Position numbers and translations under genes: made by a program | Shown here: one piece after another, positions 1 to 12,269 of the stretch | How positions within the stretch are numbered: the stretch's first letter is position 1 | Layout of the letters: each line of letters starts with the position of its first letter | From: Geosiphon pyriformis | Taxonomy: Eukaryota; Glomeromycota; Glomeromycetes; Archaeosporales; Geosiphonaceae | Assembly (NCBI GenBank): GCA_016748015.1 | Contig: JAAOMT010000258.1 | Location: 835,558 to 899,557, forward strand | Length of the DNA: 64,000 nt | Direction: 5' to 3' | The notes under the pieces: model-generated | Told to the model about the DNA's origin: nothing | Databases searched by the model: none | What the model saw: the letters and a program-made list of their open reading frames with translations, nothing else

Positions 1-152
1 TATGTTTAAAAAGAAATATTTCTTCTTTAAATAGGATACTTGATACAAAAATGATTTGAATTATTAATTTTTAAAAGATAAAAAACATATTTGTAAATAA
101 GTTCAAAATTATAAGTGGTTAAATTTTAATAATAATTTTTATAATTGAATTA

Positions 153-211
<59 letters not shown>

Positions 212-1383
212 CATTAATTTTTAAATTTTCAAAGTTATTTTAGTTTAAAAGTTTTTTATCTATATTTAACATATTTAAAATGAAATAAAATGTAAAAATA
301 CAGTCTATTGCAAAAAAACTTTGCCTAAATGAATTTTTTATTAGTAGAAATTAAAGAATGATCTAGATTTTTATGTTATTTGAATATTTTTTTATTAAAA
401 CTAAAAAAAAATTTTAGCGAAATTTTTGAAACAGACTGTAATTATTTAATTTTTACTTGAAAACAAGTAATAAATGATTAATTTTTTAACAACCAAAAAA
501 TATCAAAGATTTATACAGACATAATGACTATATTAATTTAAAAATAATTAGCATCTTTATTTCTAAAATTTTATATCGAAGAAGTAATTCAAATTCTTTC
601 TTGATTATTTTAAAATATAAAAAACTATTCTTCATATTTGATATATTAAATTTTTGGCGGTTCATACGAGCAATTCTGTAATAGTCTGAAAATTACAAAG
701 ATATCAATTTTTTAAAGTGGTATAATTACTGGATAATTATTATTTTATGAAACATAATCATTGCTCTAATATCTTGTGAGACCAAAAAAACAATTCGTCC
801 ATCTTGAAAAAAATAAATTTATTTAATATTTCTGAAAAGATTATAATTTTGCTAAATTTTTTAACTTTGCTATTCTGGTTCAATATGGAGTCTTATTTTA
901 GTCCAATGTAATGTTCAGTTTAAACTAATCTATAATTTTTGATACTTCATTTTCTACTCTCAAAACTTGAAAATTTTCTTCATTTACGAGAAAAGACACA
1001 AGTTTAAAAGTCACTTTATTGGTAACGATTAATTGAAAATAGCCTTTTAAAATTCTAGGGCATTGAATATAAAAGAAAGCAATTGGAAATACATCAAAAA
1101 ATGTATTTAGCTGGCCGCAGCAGGTATATCAAAGCTTGGCCCCAAATTACGATTTTATCTTTTATTTAAGTAGCTTTCTCAATAAAAAATATGAAGAATT
1201 TTTAATAGATAGTCTTAAGTAACCTTATTTATAAATATCAAAGAATACATATATTTCCATTTTTATTAAAGTAATTATTCATTGTATTAGACTAAACAAT
1301 GGTCATTACAAAAGCAATTGTCTCACACTGTATTTTTATTTATATAAAGGATTCGGATCTTATTCGAAATAAGATAAATTATA
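1..1383. other. AT-rich spacer, no gene seen
   Basis: Very AT-rich sequence with stops in all frames. Apart from the TTA microsatellite listed separately I recognise nothing here. I searched the part just upstream of the TnpB-like relic for earlier RuvC motifs of that family and found none that I can defend. Confidence 0.6.
152..211. repeat. (TTA)n trinucleotide microsatellite
   Basis: About twenty uninterrupted copies of ATT/TTA, ending where a TCA breaks the run. It lies in noncoding AT-rich DNA. Confidence 0.95.
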
Positions 1384-1575
1384 ATGGAGGGGTATTATAG
1401 ATATGAATATACAAGCAAAATTTGTGAATTCCAAAGTATTCCAGTATATAGCTTGATTAGGGATATTAATGGTGCTCATAATATTCTCCTTCGCGATCTT
1501 ACTAAAAATGAGGCAATTTCCGACGCGGGAGGCTACTCTTTTATAGGACGTGAATATTACTTAAATTGGAATTAA
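1384..1575 (+). pseudogene. Relic of a Fanzor/TnpB-family RNA-guided nuclease (C-terminal end)
   Basis: The 63-codon frame holds YTSKIC, followed about 15 residues later by RDINGAHNILLRDL. In TnpB (IS200/IS605, IS607) and its eukaryotic relatives, the Fanzors, the C-terminus reads TSKxCxxCG, then a second Cys pair, then DRDxNAAxNIL; this last block carries the third RuvC catalytic Asp. Here the Asp of RDINGA is kept, the first Cys is kept, and the rest of the zinc ribbon is lost or scrambled. A stop lies three codons upstream of the ATG, so the RuvC-I and RuvC-II parts are gone or unrecognisable. I read this as a decayed fragment that is not functional. Fanzors are known from several fungal lineages. 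The match is short but specific; a chance resemblance is possible but unlikely. Confidence 0.6.
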
Positions 1576-2151
1576 ATAGTTTAATCGGAAATATGAAGGT
1601 TTTAATTTGAAAGTGCAGCCATTTTTAAAATGATGACTAGGGTTTTCATTGATCCACTACTATTAAATAGGAAGCTCGTAGGGGTAAGATTGCAATTCAA
1701 AAATATACCAAGTAAATCTATCTAGAAATTGCTTTTTTTATTAATGACGCCTGAAAAACCCATATTCAGGAATCAGTATCTTTAAGCAGGTATGTTATTC
1801 GTTCCCAGTGTCATATCGAAGTTTTTGAACTGAAAGGTGAATAAGATTCCTGATCAACAGAAGCGTTCCAATTTATTGTGTTATTCTATGCTCAACCGAC
1901 AAAAATCTTCAGATATCAAAGAGAAAGCTCGAAAGTCCAAAATTTTCTAATTGTGCCTCAGTGGTGAGCGAGTTTATCAAATGAGATATTTATCGGAATA
2001 TAACATAATTAAACGACTTTAGGAATTCCATTTTGCTGCTAAGTAGATGTTAAAAAATGTTTAATAAAAGTTGCAGAAGTGGTATATTAAAGTGAACAAG
2101 AAAATGCTACAAGGATAATTCTTACGGCTTAATTATAACCACCAGATTACT
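1576..2151. other. Spacer, no gene recognised
   Basis: Slightly richer in G and C than the flanks, but no frame stays open for long and no family motif is visible. It could hold more decayed coding sequence downstream of the TnpB-like relic. Confidence 0.4.
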
Positions 2152-3813
2152 TCATTCAAGCTGTGAAAGGAGAAGCTTTTTAATATTGCAGAACTCATAA
2201 ATATTCAAAAACTGTGTTAAAGGAACTTACTGATTCTCGGATTATTTGAAATACTTCATATTCATCAACGGCAAACTTTTTCGTATCTGTTATACTATGA
2301 GTATAACATCGTCTTATTGAGGAACAATTATTAGGTTCATCAAACTTTATCCTCATATCCAAGTCAGTCTTTCCAAAACATGGCCCAAAACCTGGATCAT
2401 CATAAATTGCTTCACAGCCTGGCAAGAGCATGCTGATTTTAGCATCATTCAAATCACCTGCATTACCAAAGGAAAAAACAAAACTTTCTCCGGTATATTG
2501 CCATCTACTGGATTTTAAACCTCGCCAGCCAATAGGATTATACCCGCCAATTATTTGCCCAGATTCTTTTATTCTACATATGACAACGTTCGGTCCCTGA
2601 TCATCACAATATTTATGAAAGGTAGCTGGGGTAAACCCATCACGTGTCCCTCTTACCAGAAGTTTGAATTGATAACAAACACGCTTTTGATCTTTTGTCA
2701 ATGTCGGTGTGATTTGCTTTATGAAATCGATCCAATTTGGGAGAAAAGCTGCTTGAGCTGGATGCAGGATTGTTGAATCAATCAAAATGATTGGTCGTCT
2801 TGGTAACAGGATGAATAAATGATCGAGGCTACAAGGGGAAGTGTAAGTTTGGGATGGTTGAATTCCATTTGATAACATGTCTCCGAATGAAAAAACTCGT
2901 TCATATATATCACTGGTGGAGAAGTCTCCAAAACGTATTAGCGGAATACATTGACGAAGCGTTTTACAAAGGTCTTGGAAATTGTCTGAAGTTAATCCCC
3001 TTACGGGTTGATTTAAATCTGAAATTTGTGCGAGACCCCATCGAAGTGTATTTTCCCAAATATCCTTTTCTTTCATTTGTAAATCCTCTTGCTCTAGAAT
3101 CAAGAGAATAACATCTTCGTCATAACCTAAAAAGTCCTCGGATTCGAATACAATTTCTGGCCTCCAGCACAACTGAAGAAGACAATAATTTTGCAATTGT
3201 TTACAAGTTTCATTTCGAAATATTGTGTCCAACACAAGGCCGAAATTATTCTCAATCCAGGTTGCTTTCTCATTTATCAGATGATCCTGAATATAACCGA
3301 GTAACTCTTGAACAATTAAAAGTTCGTCTGCTGCTACCAAAAGATTAAGAATATCGTAGCCATCTTGTTCTTCTAAGTTCACAGTGCCACTATAAAGGTA
3401 TCTTTTCATCAAAAAAATTTATGATTAGTTTTGCTTTTATAAAAGATCAAAAAACATGACTGAATAAATTTTTAACGGAATTAAAAGTTGCAAAAGAAAA
3501 CAGTTTCCCATTTCCCTTGAAACAAAATTAGTGAAATTTATTACCGATTAACTTACTCTAATATCATAGCAAAGACGTTTGGTGATACATTTGGTTTCTT
3601 CATCATTATTTGTTTTCCTTCTTTCTTGGCCCAAGTTGCCGACAAAGCACTTTGAAAGAAAGCAGAGCTCGCGCGCAAAATATCTGAATGAGCTTGAAAT
3701 GCTTTTGTATCAGGCTCTTGTCCCACTTGAATTACAACATCAGTATCCTGTAAAAATTGACCAAAATTTTTATAGAAATTCTGAGCTGGCATGTTATAAA
3801 TCGGGGGGAACAA
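2152..3813 (-). CDS. BTB-BACK-TLDc domain protein, three exons
   Basis: Exons on the minus strand are 3813-3557, 3401-2231 and probably 2160-2152, giving 478 residues. Intron 1 is 155 nt (GTAAGT...AAAAG) and joins a split Glu codon. Residues 20-90 form a BTB fold (DVVIQVG, FQAHSDILRASS, FFQSALS). A BACK region follows (about 110-265), and then a TLDc domain (about 288-475) with LLVRGTRDGF, GQIIGGYNP, FVFSFGN and the closing DEYEVFQII. The last intron (GTAAGT to TTTCACAG, 70 nt) adds only Leu-Glu before the stop; unspliced, the frame would run to 2195 with eleven other residues. BTB proteins commonly form dimers and bind Cullin-3; TLDc domains are linked to oxidative-stress and V-ATPase roles elsewhere. 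The substrate is unknown. Met8 (3792) aligns better with the start of the paralogue at 25.2 kb and may be the true start. Confidence 0.85.
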
Positions 3814-6800
3814 TATGAATTAAGCATCAAAATAGAATACGGTTCAGTATTTATAGAGATACATGTAATTAAAAAGTCATGGGCAATTATTTGCCCAGTA
3901 CAGCATCTTTAGATCTTCAGGATACTGATTAGGAAATGGCAATAATGTGCCAAAATGAAGATTGAAACTCGTGTCTCTTTGAAGAATGCGTCATTTTCAT
4001 TGGCTTCCAAAGTTACCTTCCTACATTGTGTCACTGTCAGATGGGAGCAAGATTAGATAAAATAAAGTTGATCTTTCCCGCCAAAACCATTATGAACCAG
4101 ATTGGAAACCAGAAGTTGGCAACAAAAGAGGCAATTGTATTAAAAGGGAATCAAATTAAAACTAAGTTTCGGCTAATGTGACAAAGAACTTCTTGATATA
4201 AATAGCTTATAACAGCTCAGGGATTATACAAATTTTATAATAAATATGACGAAAATGGATGATAATAAAAATCTATTTTTCAAGTCCATCAGATTGATTT
4301 ATCTAGTTGGGATTATATATTGTGACCCGAGTAATTAAAATATTCCACAGTTTCACAAGTTTTAAACCATTTTTTTATCTTGCATGTTTTATAGGCTATT
4401 TTACGAAGTTAATTCTCTGAATAGATAATAAAGCTGGCAATTTTATTTGAAGTAAAAAAGTTACTTTTTTTGAGCAAATGTTTAAGATTTAATCGAGTCT
4501 GATTGTTCAAAAAATTCGGAAACCAGTTTTTTTTGTTGATATTTGTTAATTAGCGCTATTTTTGAAATATCAATAATAAATTCTTGTAATTTCAAAAAGT
4601 ATTTGATTGAAATAATCTAAGATCAAATATTCTTGGATTTTCATATTCGTCAAAAATATCTTCAAAATGACCATTCTCAAATGAAATTATTATTTGTAAT
4701 TTTATAGATAAAAGTACACATTCTCCAAGAACTTTAATTTCGAGGATTACCTTTCATTTTTTGATAAAAATATGGAGATAATACAACTTTTAAAAACTTT
4801 AAATATTCTAATTTTTTGAGCAAATTTTAAACTTTGAACAATTTTCAGATCAATGGAAATTGGTCAACTCTGACTTGAGCTATCTGTTTGAGCAAAAAAT
4901 AGATGACTCAATTTTTTCAAGTGATTTCAAATTTTTGATAGATCAAATTTCCAAAAAAATACAAAAAAGAGTTATGCTAGATGAGATCCATTTTTTTCAA
5001 AGCCCTGTTTAAATTTTTTTGAGAAACTTGAATAAAAATTATATTTTCACTTTGCTTTTATGAAATTAAATCTAAAGATAACTTTACTATTCAAGGGTGT
5101 GTAACTGGATAAATGAATAAATCAGTTAGATGCTTTGAGAAATTTTAAGAATATAATTATGAAATGATTTGGTTTTTGAAACAATGAGGATTGGTTGATA
5201 AAATGATATAGTTTTTATTGTTTTCCAGAACACAGCTATGTAAAATACTGGTAATTATTTCATTTAATTCAAAAGAAACTCAATTTTATGTTGTAATAGA
5301 ATTTTAGGCTGCACCGATTGAAAAACTAAATATTGATGAATGGCAGCATATAATTTTACCAAACTTGATGAATTATTCGACTTTACCCAAAAAAATATAC
5401 CGAAAATTGAAAATTCTTTAAACAAAAAAATTCAGCTTCAATTTGCTTGTCGTTTATACAAAAATGAAAGAGCTTATTTCATACAATCATTTTTTGATGA
5501 AAATTATGAAGCAGTAAACAAATAAAGTTTTCAATTCTAATGTCATCTATATTAGAATGTTAAGTTTGAGTGCTGATTGAAATTTTTTATTTTGTATATT
5601 GAACAGCAATGAATTTCCATAATTAAACATATTAAATAAAAAATAGTTTTGTTCGATACATATTATAAAAGATTTAAAAGGCTTTTATTTTTTTAATAAA
5701 AAACACATTATGAAAACTTTTGCTTTCTCAAAAATTTTTTAAGAAAATAAAATGATTATATATCTTCATTTTTTTTATCAAGAATGTAATTTAAGTTTTC
5801 TTTCTGAATTTGTAAGTTCTGAAATTCATGGATCTAGCAGGTATAAATGGATTAAAATTTTTTCGATAATTATAGAAAGAGTTTTTTACAAATTTATCCA
5901 TGTCAAAAAAATAAAAGTTCCTAAAATAGAGTTATCTGAAATTTAAAGCTTAAATAAAACAGTCCAAAATATGGCTTTATGAATTTAGGTTTTCTTCAAA
6001 AAATTAAATAGATTTGAGAAAATTTTCTTCAAAAAAGAAATGAACGAAAATGGCCAAAAGCAGAGAATTTCTTATAATTTCAAAAAAAAGATTTGAAATT
6101 AGGCAATCGACGACATTTCTTTTGGATAGCTTTCATTAGCCTGTATTTAAATCAATATTTTTTTGAATTCGATTGGTTCTAGCATGGATCTATTTTGAAA
6201 AATTTCCAATTAATTCAAAAGGCTTTTTTTATTAAAAAAGTCAGCTCAATCTCATTTTAAAGTATCTTGAAACCTGAAGAATATTTTGATATGCAGTTTT
6301 TGAATTATTAATGTTTAAATTTCACAAATTTCACAAATTTCACAAATTTATCAATATCTTTAAATATATAAATTATTAAATTTTTTTTAGATATTTTATA
6401 TTTAATCGATTAAAAGCATCCATTCTTCTATACATTTATGAAAAATATTTCATATATAGCAGATATGCAATTTCTTGCTCCTTATACTATAGCTGTGTCT
6501 GAATCTTAATAAACAATCAAATAATATTAAAATCTTAAACAAATCATATCTGAAAAAATAAGTTTGTAGGAAATAGGTTCAAAAATATTAACCAAAAAAT
6601 TAAAATTTTAAAGCCTCAAATTTTAAATAAAGATGAAACAAGAAATACCATTAAATTAATTTTAGCAAAATTCGGTATTCTAAAATCAAAAATAGTCAAA
6701 TAATTGAATCATCTACAAAAAACATATTTTATCTCAAATTCACAAATTTTCGATGCTTATTGCTTGAAGTCATTTTAAATATAGATTATGAAGATATCAT

Positions 6801-9800
6801 TTTCAATTAAAAAAATAATTATTTCGCCTTTATAAGGCCGAAAAGAAGGAAGCTTTTGATTTATGACATAAATTATTTGACTAAATAAAAAGACGGAAAA
6901 TCAAATGATAATTTCTATTTAAATATCTTTTCAAATTTGCCCAAGAAATTTCCAGTTTCAAAAAAAACTTAGGAAATTGCAGAATTTAGATATCATGACT
7001 TTCATATTTTCGGGCAAGTTAACTTAATCTATGCCACAAATAAATATTTCTTCGGTAAAATAATATCCAAAAATTTGTCGCCAAGATTATGCTGTAAAAT
7101 ATTTTTCTCGTCAGTAATTACCATGTAAATCCTATCATTCTTGTTTTGAAATGTATAAGCACAGCACAAATTCAAAAACTATTTTTAAAATTGTTGAAAT
7201 TTGGTATGTTTATTCAAAAACACAACCCAAAAATATGTTAATTTAATTTTACTGAAATTTTCCTCAACGGGACTCGATAACAATCTTTATGGAATTTATT
7301 GAATTCCGTTCCTAGGGTTTGTTATATGTTTCTCAAAATTTTCAAACATTTTTTAACCAATTTCTTTTTCTTAATTCAATTCAAAAATATAAAACTAGCC
7401 CTAAAGAAAATATTTATATATTGAGAATTCCGTATTTTTTAGTAAAAAAAATACATGTTCCCTTTAAAATTCTTAATCTCATCTGTTCTGACTGAAGACA
7501 TGTATAAATTATTTTACTAGAAAAACATTAATGAGATAAAGTCATCAAAATAAATTTTGATTTTCTTGAAAAAAGTAAACGTTTAAAGCCAATGCAACTT
7601 AAATTTATCAAAAATATAAGATAGTTTTATAAAGAAACAAATCCTTTTGCTAAAGCTTCTTTGAAAAATTGAAAACGATCAAAGGAAATGAATTTTTTTT
7701 TCCAAAAGTTTGCTAGAGATTTGAAATAATTTAGTTTTCTAGTTTTACAAAAAAAATGCTTTTACTTTAAAAAAATATAGTTTTATATATTTCAGTAGAA
7801 ATTTACTGTATAAATTAAATTCACTATAAAGAAGTGTATGTTGAAATTATGAAAAGTGAAAGATTTTAAAAGCTTCAAAATTCAATATAAATTTATATTA
7901 TTTCTGTCTCACTCAACATATTGTAATCAAAAAATTCTTCTTTATTTGATATGTTAATTTCTTAATATGTAAATTTGAAACATATCTTGAATTATTTCAG
8001 GAAAGACAATCTTTTTACGCAATTTCCTATTGAGCTTGTACATTTTTTAATTTTGCCTTTGGCAAGATTCATTGTTTGTTAATTTTATGAACGATGGCAA
8101 GGTAAATATTGTATATTAACGATAGCAAAAAATATTGAAGTATTAATATACTTGGGTAGCATTTATAATATCAATATTGATAATTTCGGATTTCGGTTCA
8201 GCGCGAGGATATTTATCACTGTGTTGTAATTCCCAATAATTAACTATAATTTATATTTAATAGACTTGCACATCTCTTTTATGTCTTCAACCTGTTCAGG
8301 AACATATTTTGGAACATCCAAAATTCTCCAATTCTGGTATTGGTTTTCTGCGAAATATTTCCCAATAACAATAAAAAAATGATTAGTACTGAACCATGTA
8401 GACCTTAAGAATGTAAAAAAAATTGGTGTAAACATGAAGCGGGAGCACTACCAACAAATAATATTCTGGTCAAGGATCTTCAATCACGCACACACAAGAG
8501 GAACTGATGCGTTTTTAGAGCGCTTCATGTTTTTTATAATTATACATAGCAAAAAAAAATTTTGGTTAGTAAGAGATCACGGGCATATTTGTGATCACCA
8601 GTGTTAGAATCATAGCTCTCATTGATAATAGATTATCAATAAAAAAATTTGAGGAAATCTAAATCATGTGTATTATATCACACAACTTTTTAATTCACCA
8701 ACTCATGATATCAAATATAAAAATCAACCAAAAACAATACAAATAATTAATTGAAATCAATTAAATGTATTTAATTTCATCATTAAAATTAATTTTATAA
8801 CAATATAATTATCAAACCATATTAATAAATTATTTTAATAATAAGTTTAACCTTCTTTTTTTTTAAATATAAAAAAACTTTCATTACTTTATTATAAATT
8901 GAGAAGAAATAAGTATTATGTGCCTATTTCTTTTTCAGAATTTTTCATTTAATCATACTTCCAGGTCGTGTTTGTGAGTGAAAAGTTTAAAGCTTGAAAT
9001 TTTACATTTTGTATAAAATATGCAAAATGCTTATTGACTTAATAAACAATTAAATAAAATGACATTTTGTTAAAAATTATTCAATTATTTTAAAAAGGCT
9101 CTATATCATTTTGATCAGGAAAATAATTTGATGACTGGTCAAAAACAAATTCATCGTTTAAAAGTAGAAAATTATAAACTGCTTAGGCATAATGAATTTA
9201 CTATACATCAGGTTTATTAATGTGTCCTTCCCTTAGCTTGTTCTATGAGATTATTTTTTTAATCGTATCTTTGTTCATATCTTTTACAAAATATGGACCA
9301 TAACTAAAAGATTCATCTTTTCAGGACTCTTGATCATCCTCGAAAAGTAAATCTTATGTATACGACATTACACTCCTAGAAAGTTTTAAAAAAGTAAATA
9401 TTATAAGTTCTTACCGGATGTTCGTTGAATGAATATGTGTTAAAACACTAGTAAACAAATGGGCCCACATTTTGCCCACATTCACAGTTTAATCATTCCT
9501 CAGATATATTATGTGCTTTAGAATCAATCCAAAATCCGGTTAAAGTGTCTATATTCTTCATATGCTGTTTTCTGGTTTCTCAATTTCATCCCTCATTTCA
9601 AGAAATTTTTTACTCTTCGTATTGGTATATTGAATAACAAATCATCTGCGATAAATCTTATCAATAAATTTCAAACGGGAAATTTAGTAAAAAGAATTTT
9701 AGATTATGCTCAAAATATTTATTATACACAGTCATTTATTTTTATCTCGAGATTGACTTGAACAAAGCAGCAAAAACCTCATTTTCCATTTTTAGCTGGC

Positions 9801-10533
9801 CAAAAGTAACAAAAATGGGCCTCTTTTTCGGTTAATATTTTTTCAAGAACTCGAGAGCAGCAAAGACTACATATGCTTTTTTATAAAAAGAGTACCATGA
9901 ATTTAAAATATATTTGTGAAATGCTATAATTTTTGATGGATAATAAACTTACAGCCGCTTTGGCCGAATCCAGTAAAGTCAAATTTAGTAAAATCATGTT
10001 ACATCGGCGAACTTCTCAAATACATTCGAAGTCAATTGAAAAATTTACTTTCAAAGTATTTTTTCTACTTAATGTAGTAATTTTTCTCGACCCAGGCACC
10101 AGTTACGTGTGGGAATTAAACCATTGAAAATAAATCTTTTGCATGTCGTCCCAACGCTACTAAAGAATTGTGATTGAGGTGGGAGAAACTCGGTGATCTT
10201 AAGATTTGAGATTTTTACTCTTAATCATTTCTTCAGTCTCATGATAATTCAAAATTAAGAATATAATTTAATGATTCATATTCAAGGGTTTAATTTCATA
10301 TTATTTTGCACATAACACAAGCATTTGAAATTCATGTCTAATGCATTTTTCATATTCCCAACCTCATTAGAGAGTAGTTAATAAAATGAAAACAACTAGG
10401 TTGTGTTGCGAAAATTTTTGTTGTCTTACCTACATGTTTTCTCTTGCTACATTTTGAAAGTTCATCATCAACAGTATCAAAGTTTCAGCTCTTGAAGAAC
10501 TAAAGCTCAGTTTTCGAAAATTTTAATTATTTT
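3814..10533. other. Long AT-rich intergenic region, no supported gene
   Basis: Nearly 7 kb in which I recognise no domain. Short open stretches occur at 5340-5525, 5752-5946, 8244-8435 (minus; ends PEQVEDIKEMCKSIKYKL) and 9933-10127. None shows a family motif, a convincing start context or a spliceable partner. The stretch at 8244-8435 is somewhat more protein-like than its surroundings and could be a decayed exon. Around 6317-6347 there is a short threefold repeat of TTTCACAAA. Confidence 0.5.
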
Positions 10534-12269
10534 GTGGCCTTGAATTTTATTCAAATGAGTGAACGTGTTCGAGCCTGGGTTAAAGATGTTTGTGGACAGA
10601 AAATTATCAAATTTATACCTATTGAGGAGCTCGAAAATCTGACTTGGGAATCAGCTGGAAAGTTTGGGACTGTTTCTACAGCTCATTGGGAGAGATTACG
10701 AGATAATGTAGCCGTCAAATAACTCATATCTAATGAGGGTGATGAAAACAGGGTGTTTGAAATTTGAAACATGAGGTTAAAGTCAACTGACACTAAAAGT
10801 GTCAGTTGCCTCTTAATTTAGGCTGCAGGCTGAATTTACCTACTTTGTTTTTCCGCTTAAACTTTCAAGCTTCAAATGCAGTTACAATTAGGTTATAATG
10901 ATCGAATTGTTCGAATTCTGGGTCTGAGTCAAGGTAAAAAAAATATAAAGTATTTATTTTCATATATAAACATTTTTCAGTTTGAAATAAATTGATACCT
11001 AACTTAAAACTTAATTTTCCTAAAATAAACAGATATGACAACTCTCTACTATCTGCTCGTCATGCAATATTGTAATGGAGGAAATTTGCGCCAATATTTA
11101 AAGAGAAATTGGGAAAAACTTACTTGGGAAAACATATTCCACTTAGCTCTTGGAATCGCTGAGGGTATACGATGCCATCATTTAGAAATATCGTACATCG
11201 TGATCTGGTAAATATTCGCTTCAATTCTCATAATATTACTTCACAGTAATTGTTTAAAAATAATTAAATTGGAATTTCGCAACAGCACTCAAAGAATATC
11301 GTAATTCACAATGATGAAGCGAAAATTACTGATTTTGGAATATCAATAAGTATTGACACTAAAGAGAGCATACAGTTTCCACTTCTTGGGATGATTCCAT
11401 ACATCGAACCTTTACGGCTAAATAATACTAATTATGAACATAATAAGGCCTCCGAAATTTATAGTTTTGGAGTGCTGATGTGGGAAATTTCAAAAGCCCT
11501 TTGAGAATAGGTCAGCTGAGGTGGACTACGAGCTACATTTGGCTTATGATATCTTGAATGGAATTCGGGAAGCAACATTAGATGGTACCCCTCCGGAATA
11601 TCAAGAAATTTATGAGAAATATTGGGCACAAAACCCAGAAGACCGACCAAATATTGAAACAGTTGTCGAAAAATTGGAGATGATTTTAGGAAAAAAGCCT
11701 AGAAGCTTCAATGCTGAAGAAGGTTTACCGATTTCCTTCTCCATTTAAACCGAGCTCAAAAAAGTCCTTATACAAAAGATTTTCTACCCTTTTTATTTAG
11801 TAGTCCTAAAGAATTGTCAGATTGAAAAGTGTCAAATCCAAAATATGACTTCCGAGTCTTTAAATTCAGGTTAATGTCTAATTTTAAGCATGTTTAGCAT
11901 ATAAATTAATAGATAATCTGATTTTTTTTTCAAAAAGGATATGATTCAGGATCAGAAGCTTTAGCTTTATCCATTGAACTTTCTCCAGAATTTTTGAGGA
12001 CAATTCGGAAACCTTCCGAGCAAAAGTCAATAAAAAGCCTCAATTCGACAGGAAATCCTTCCTTTCTGGCTCAAAAAATTGAGACGTCAGAGATCAATCA
12101 GGTTCAGCACCCAAAACCGCCATCGCTTGCAGAGGAATCCCAAAATAAATATTTTGCAGCTCTATTTTGCATGGCTTGTGATGAAGTTTTTTCAAACTGT
12201 GTTCACACAATCTGCTGCTGTCCTTGTGATCTCAATAATACTTACAAACGAAAAGCCAGAGAAAATTAA
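10534..12269 (+). pseudogene. Broken protein kinase gene (tyrosine-kinase-like) with Cys-rich C-terminal exon
   Basis: Four introns can be drawn: 10776-10869, 10934-11032, 11208-11285 and 11723-11937. Kinase landmarks appear in order: glycine loop GKFGTV, VAVK lysine, QLGYNDRIVRILGLSQ, hinge YLLVMQYCNGGNL, the HRDL catalytic loop, DFG (KITDFGIS), PYIEP in place of the APE motif, IYSFGVLMWEIS, and C-lobe NPEDRPNIETVVEKLE. The gene is damaged. A TAA follows VAVK directly. One nucleotide is missing just before the HRDL segment. A further frame change falls between WEISK and PFENRS. The last exon encodes a Ser/Lys-rich stretch and ends in a Cys-rich tail (CMACDEVF, then CCCPC), which could be a lipidation or metal-binding element. 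Kinases of this type are hugely expanded in Glomeromycotina. Sequence errors are an alternative, but three independent lesions argue for a pseudogene. Confidence 0.75.
10784..10808. repeat. Perfect 11-bp inverted repeat with 3-nt loop
   Basis: CAACTGACACT and its exact reverse complement are separated by AAA. The hairpin lies inside the first predicted intron (10776-10869) of the kinase pseudogene. Confidence 0.85.

Noticed and set aside
6317-6347. Threefold TTTCACAAA direct repeat as a possible CRISPR-like or regulatory array
   Set aside because: Too short, with no spacers; a simple local slippage repeat.
8244-8435. 63-codon minus-strand frame ending PEQVEDIKEMCKSIKYKL
   Set aside because: Looks somewhat protein-like, but I could not tie it to any family or find neighbouring exons.
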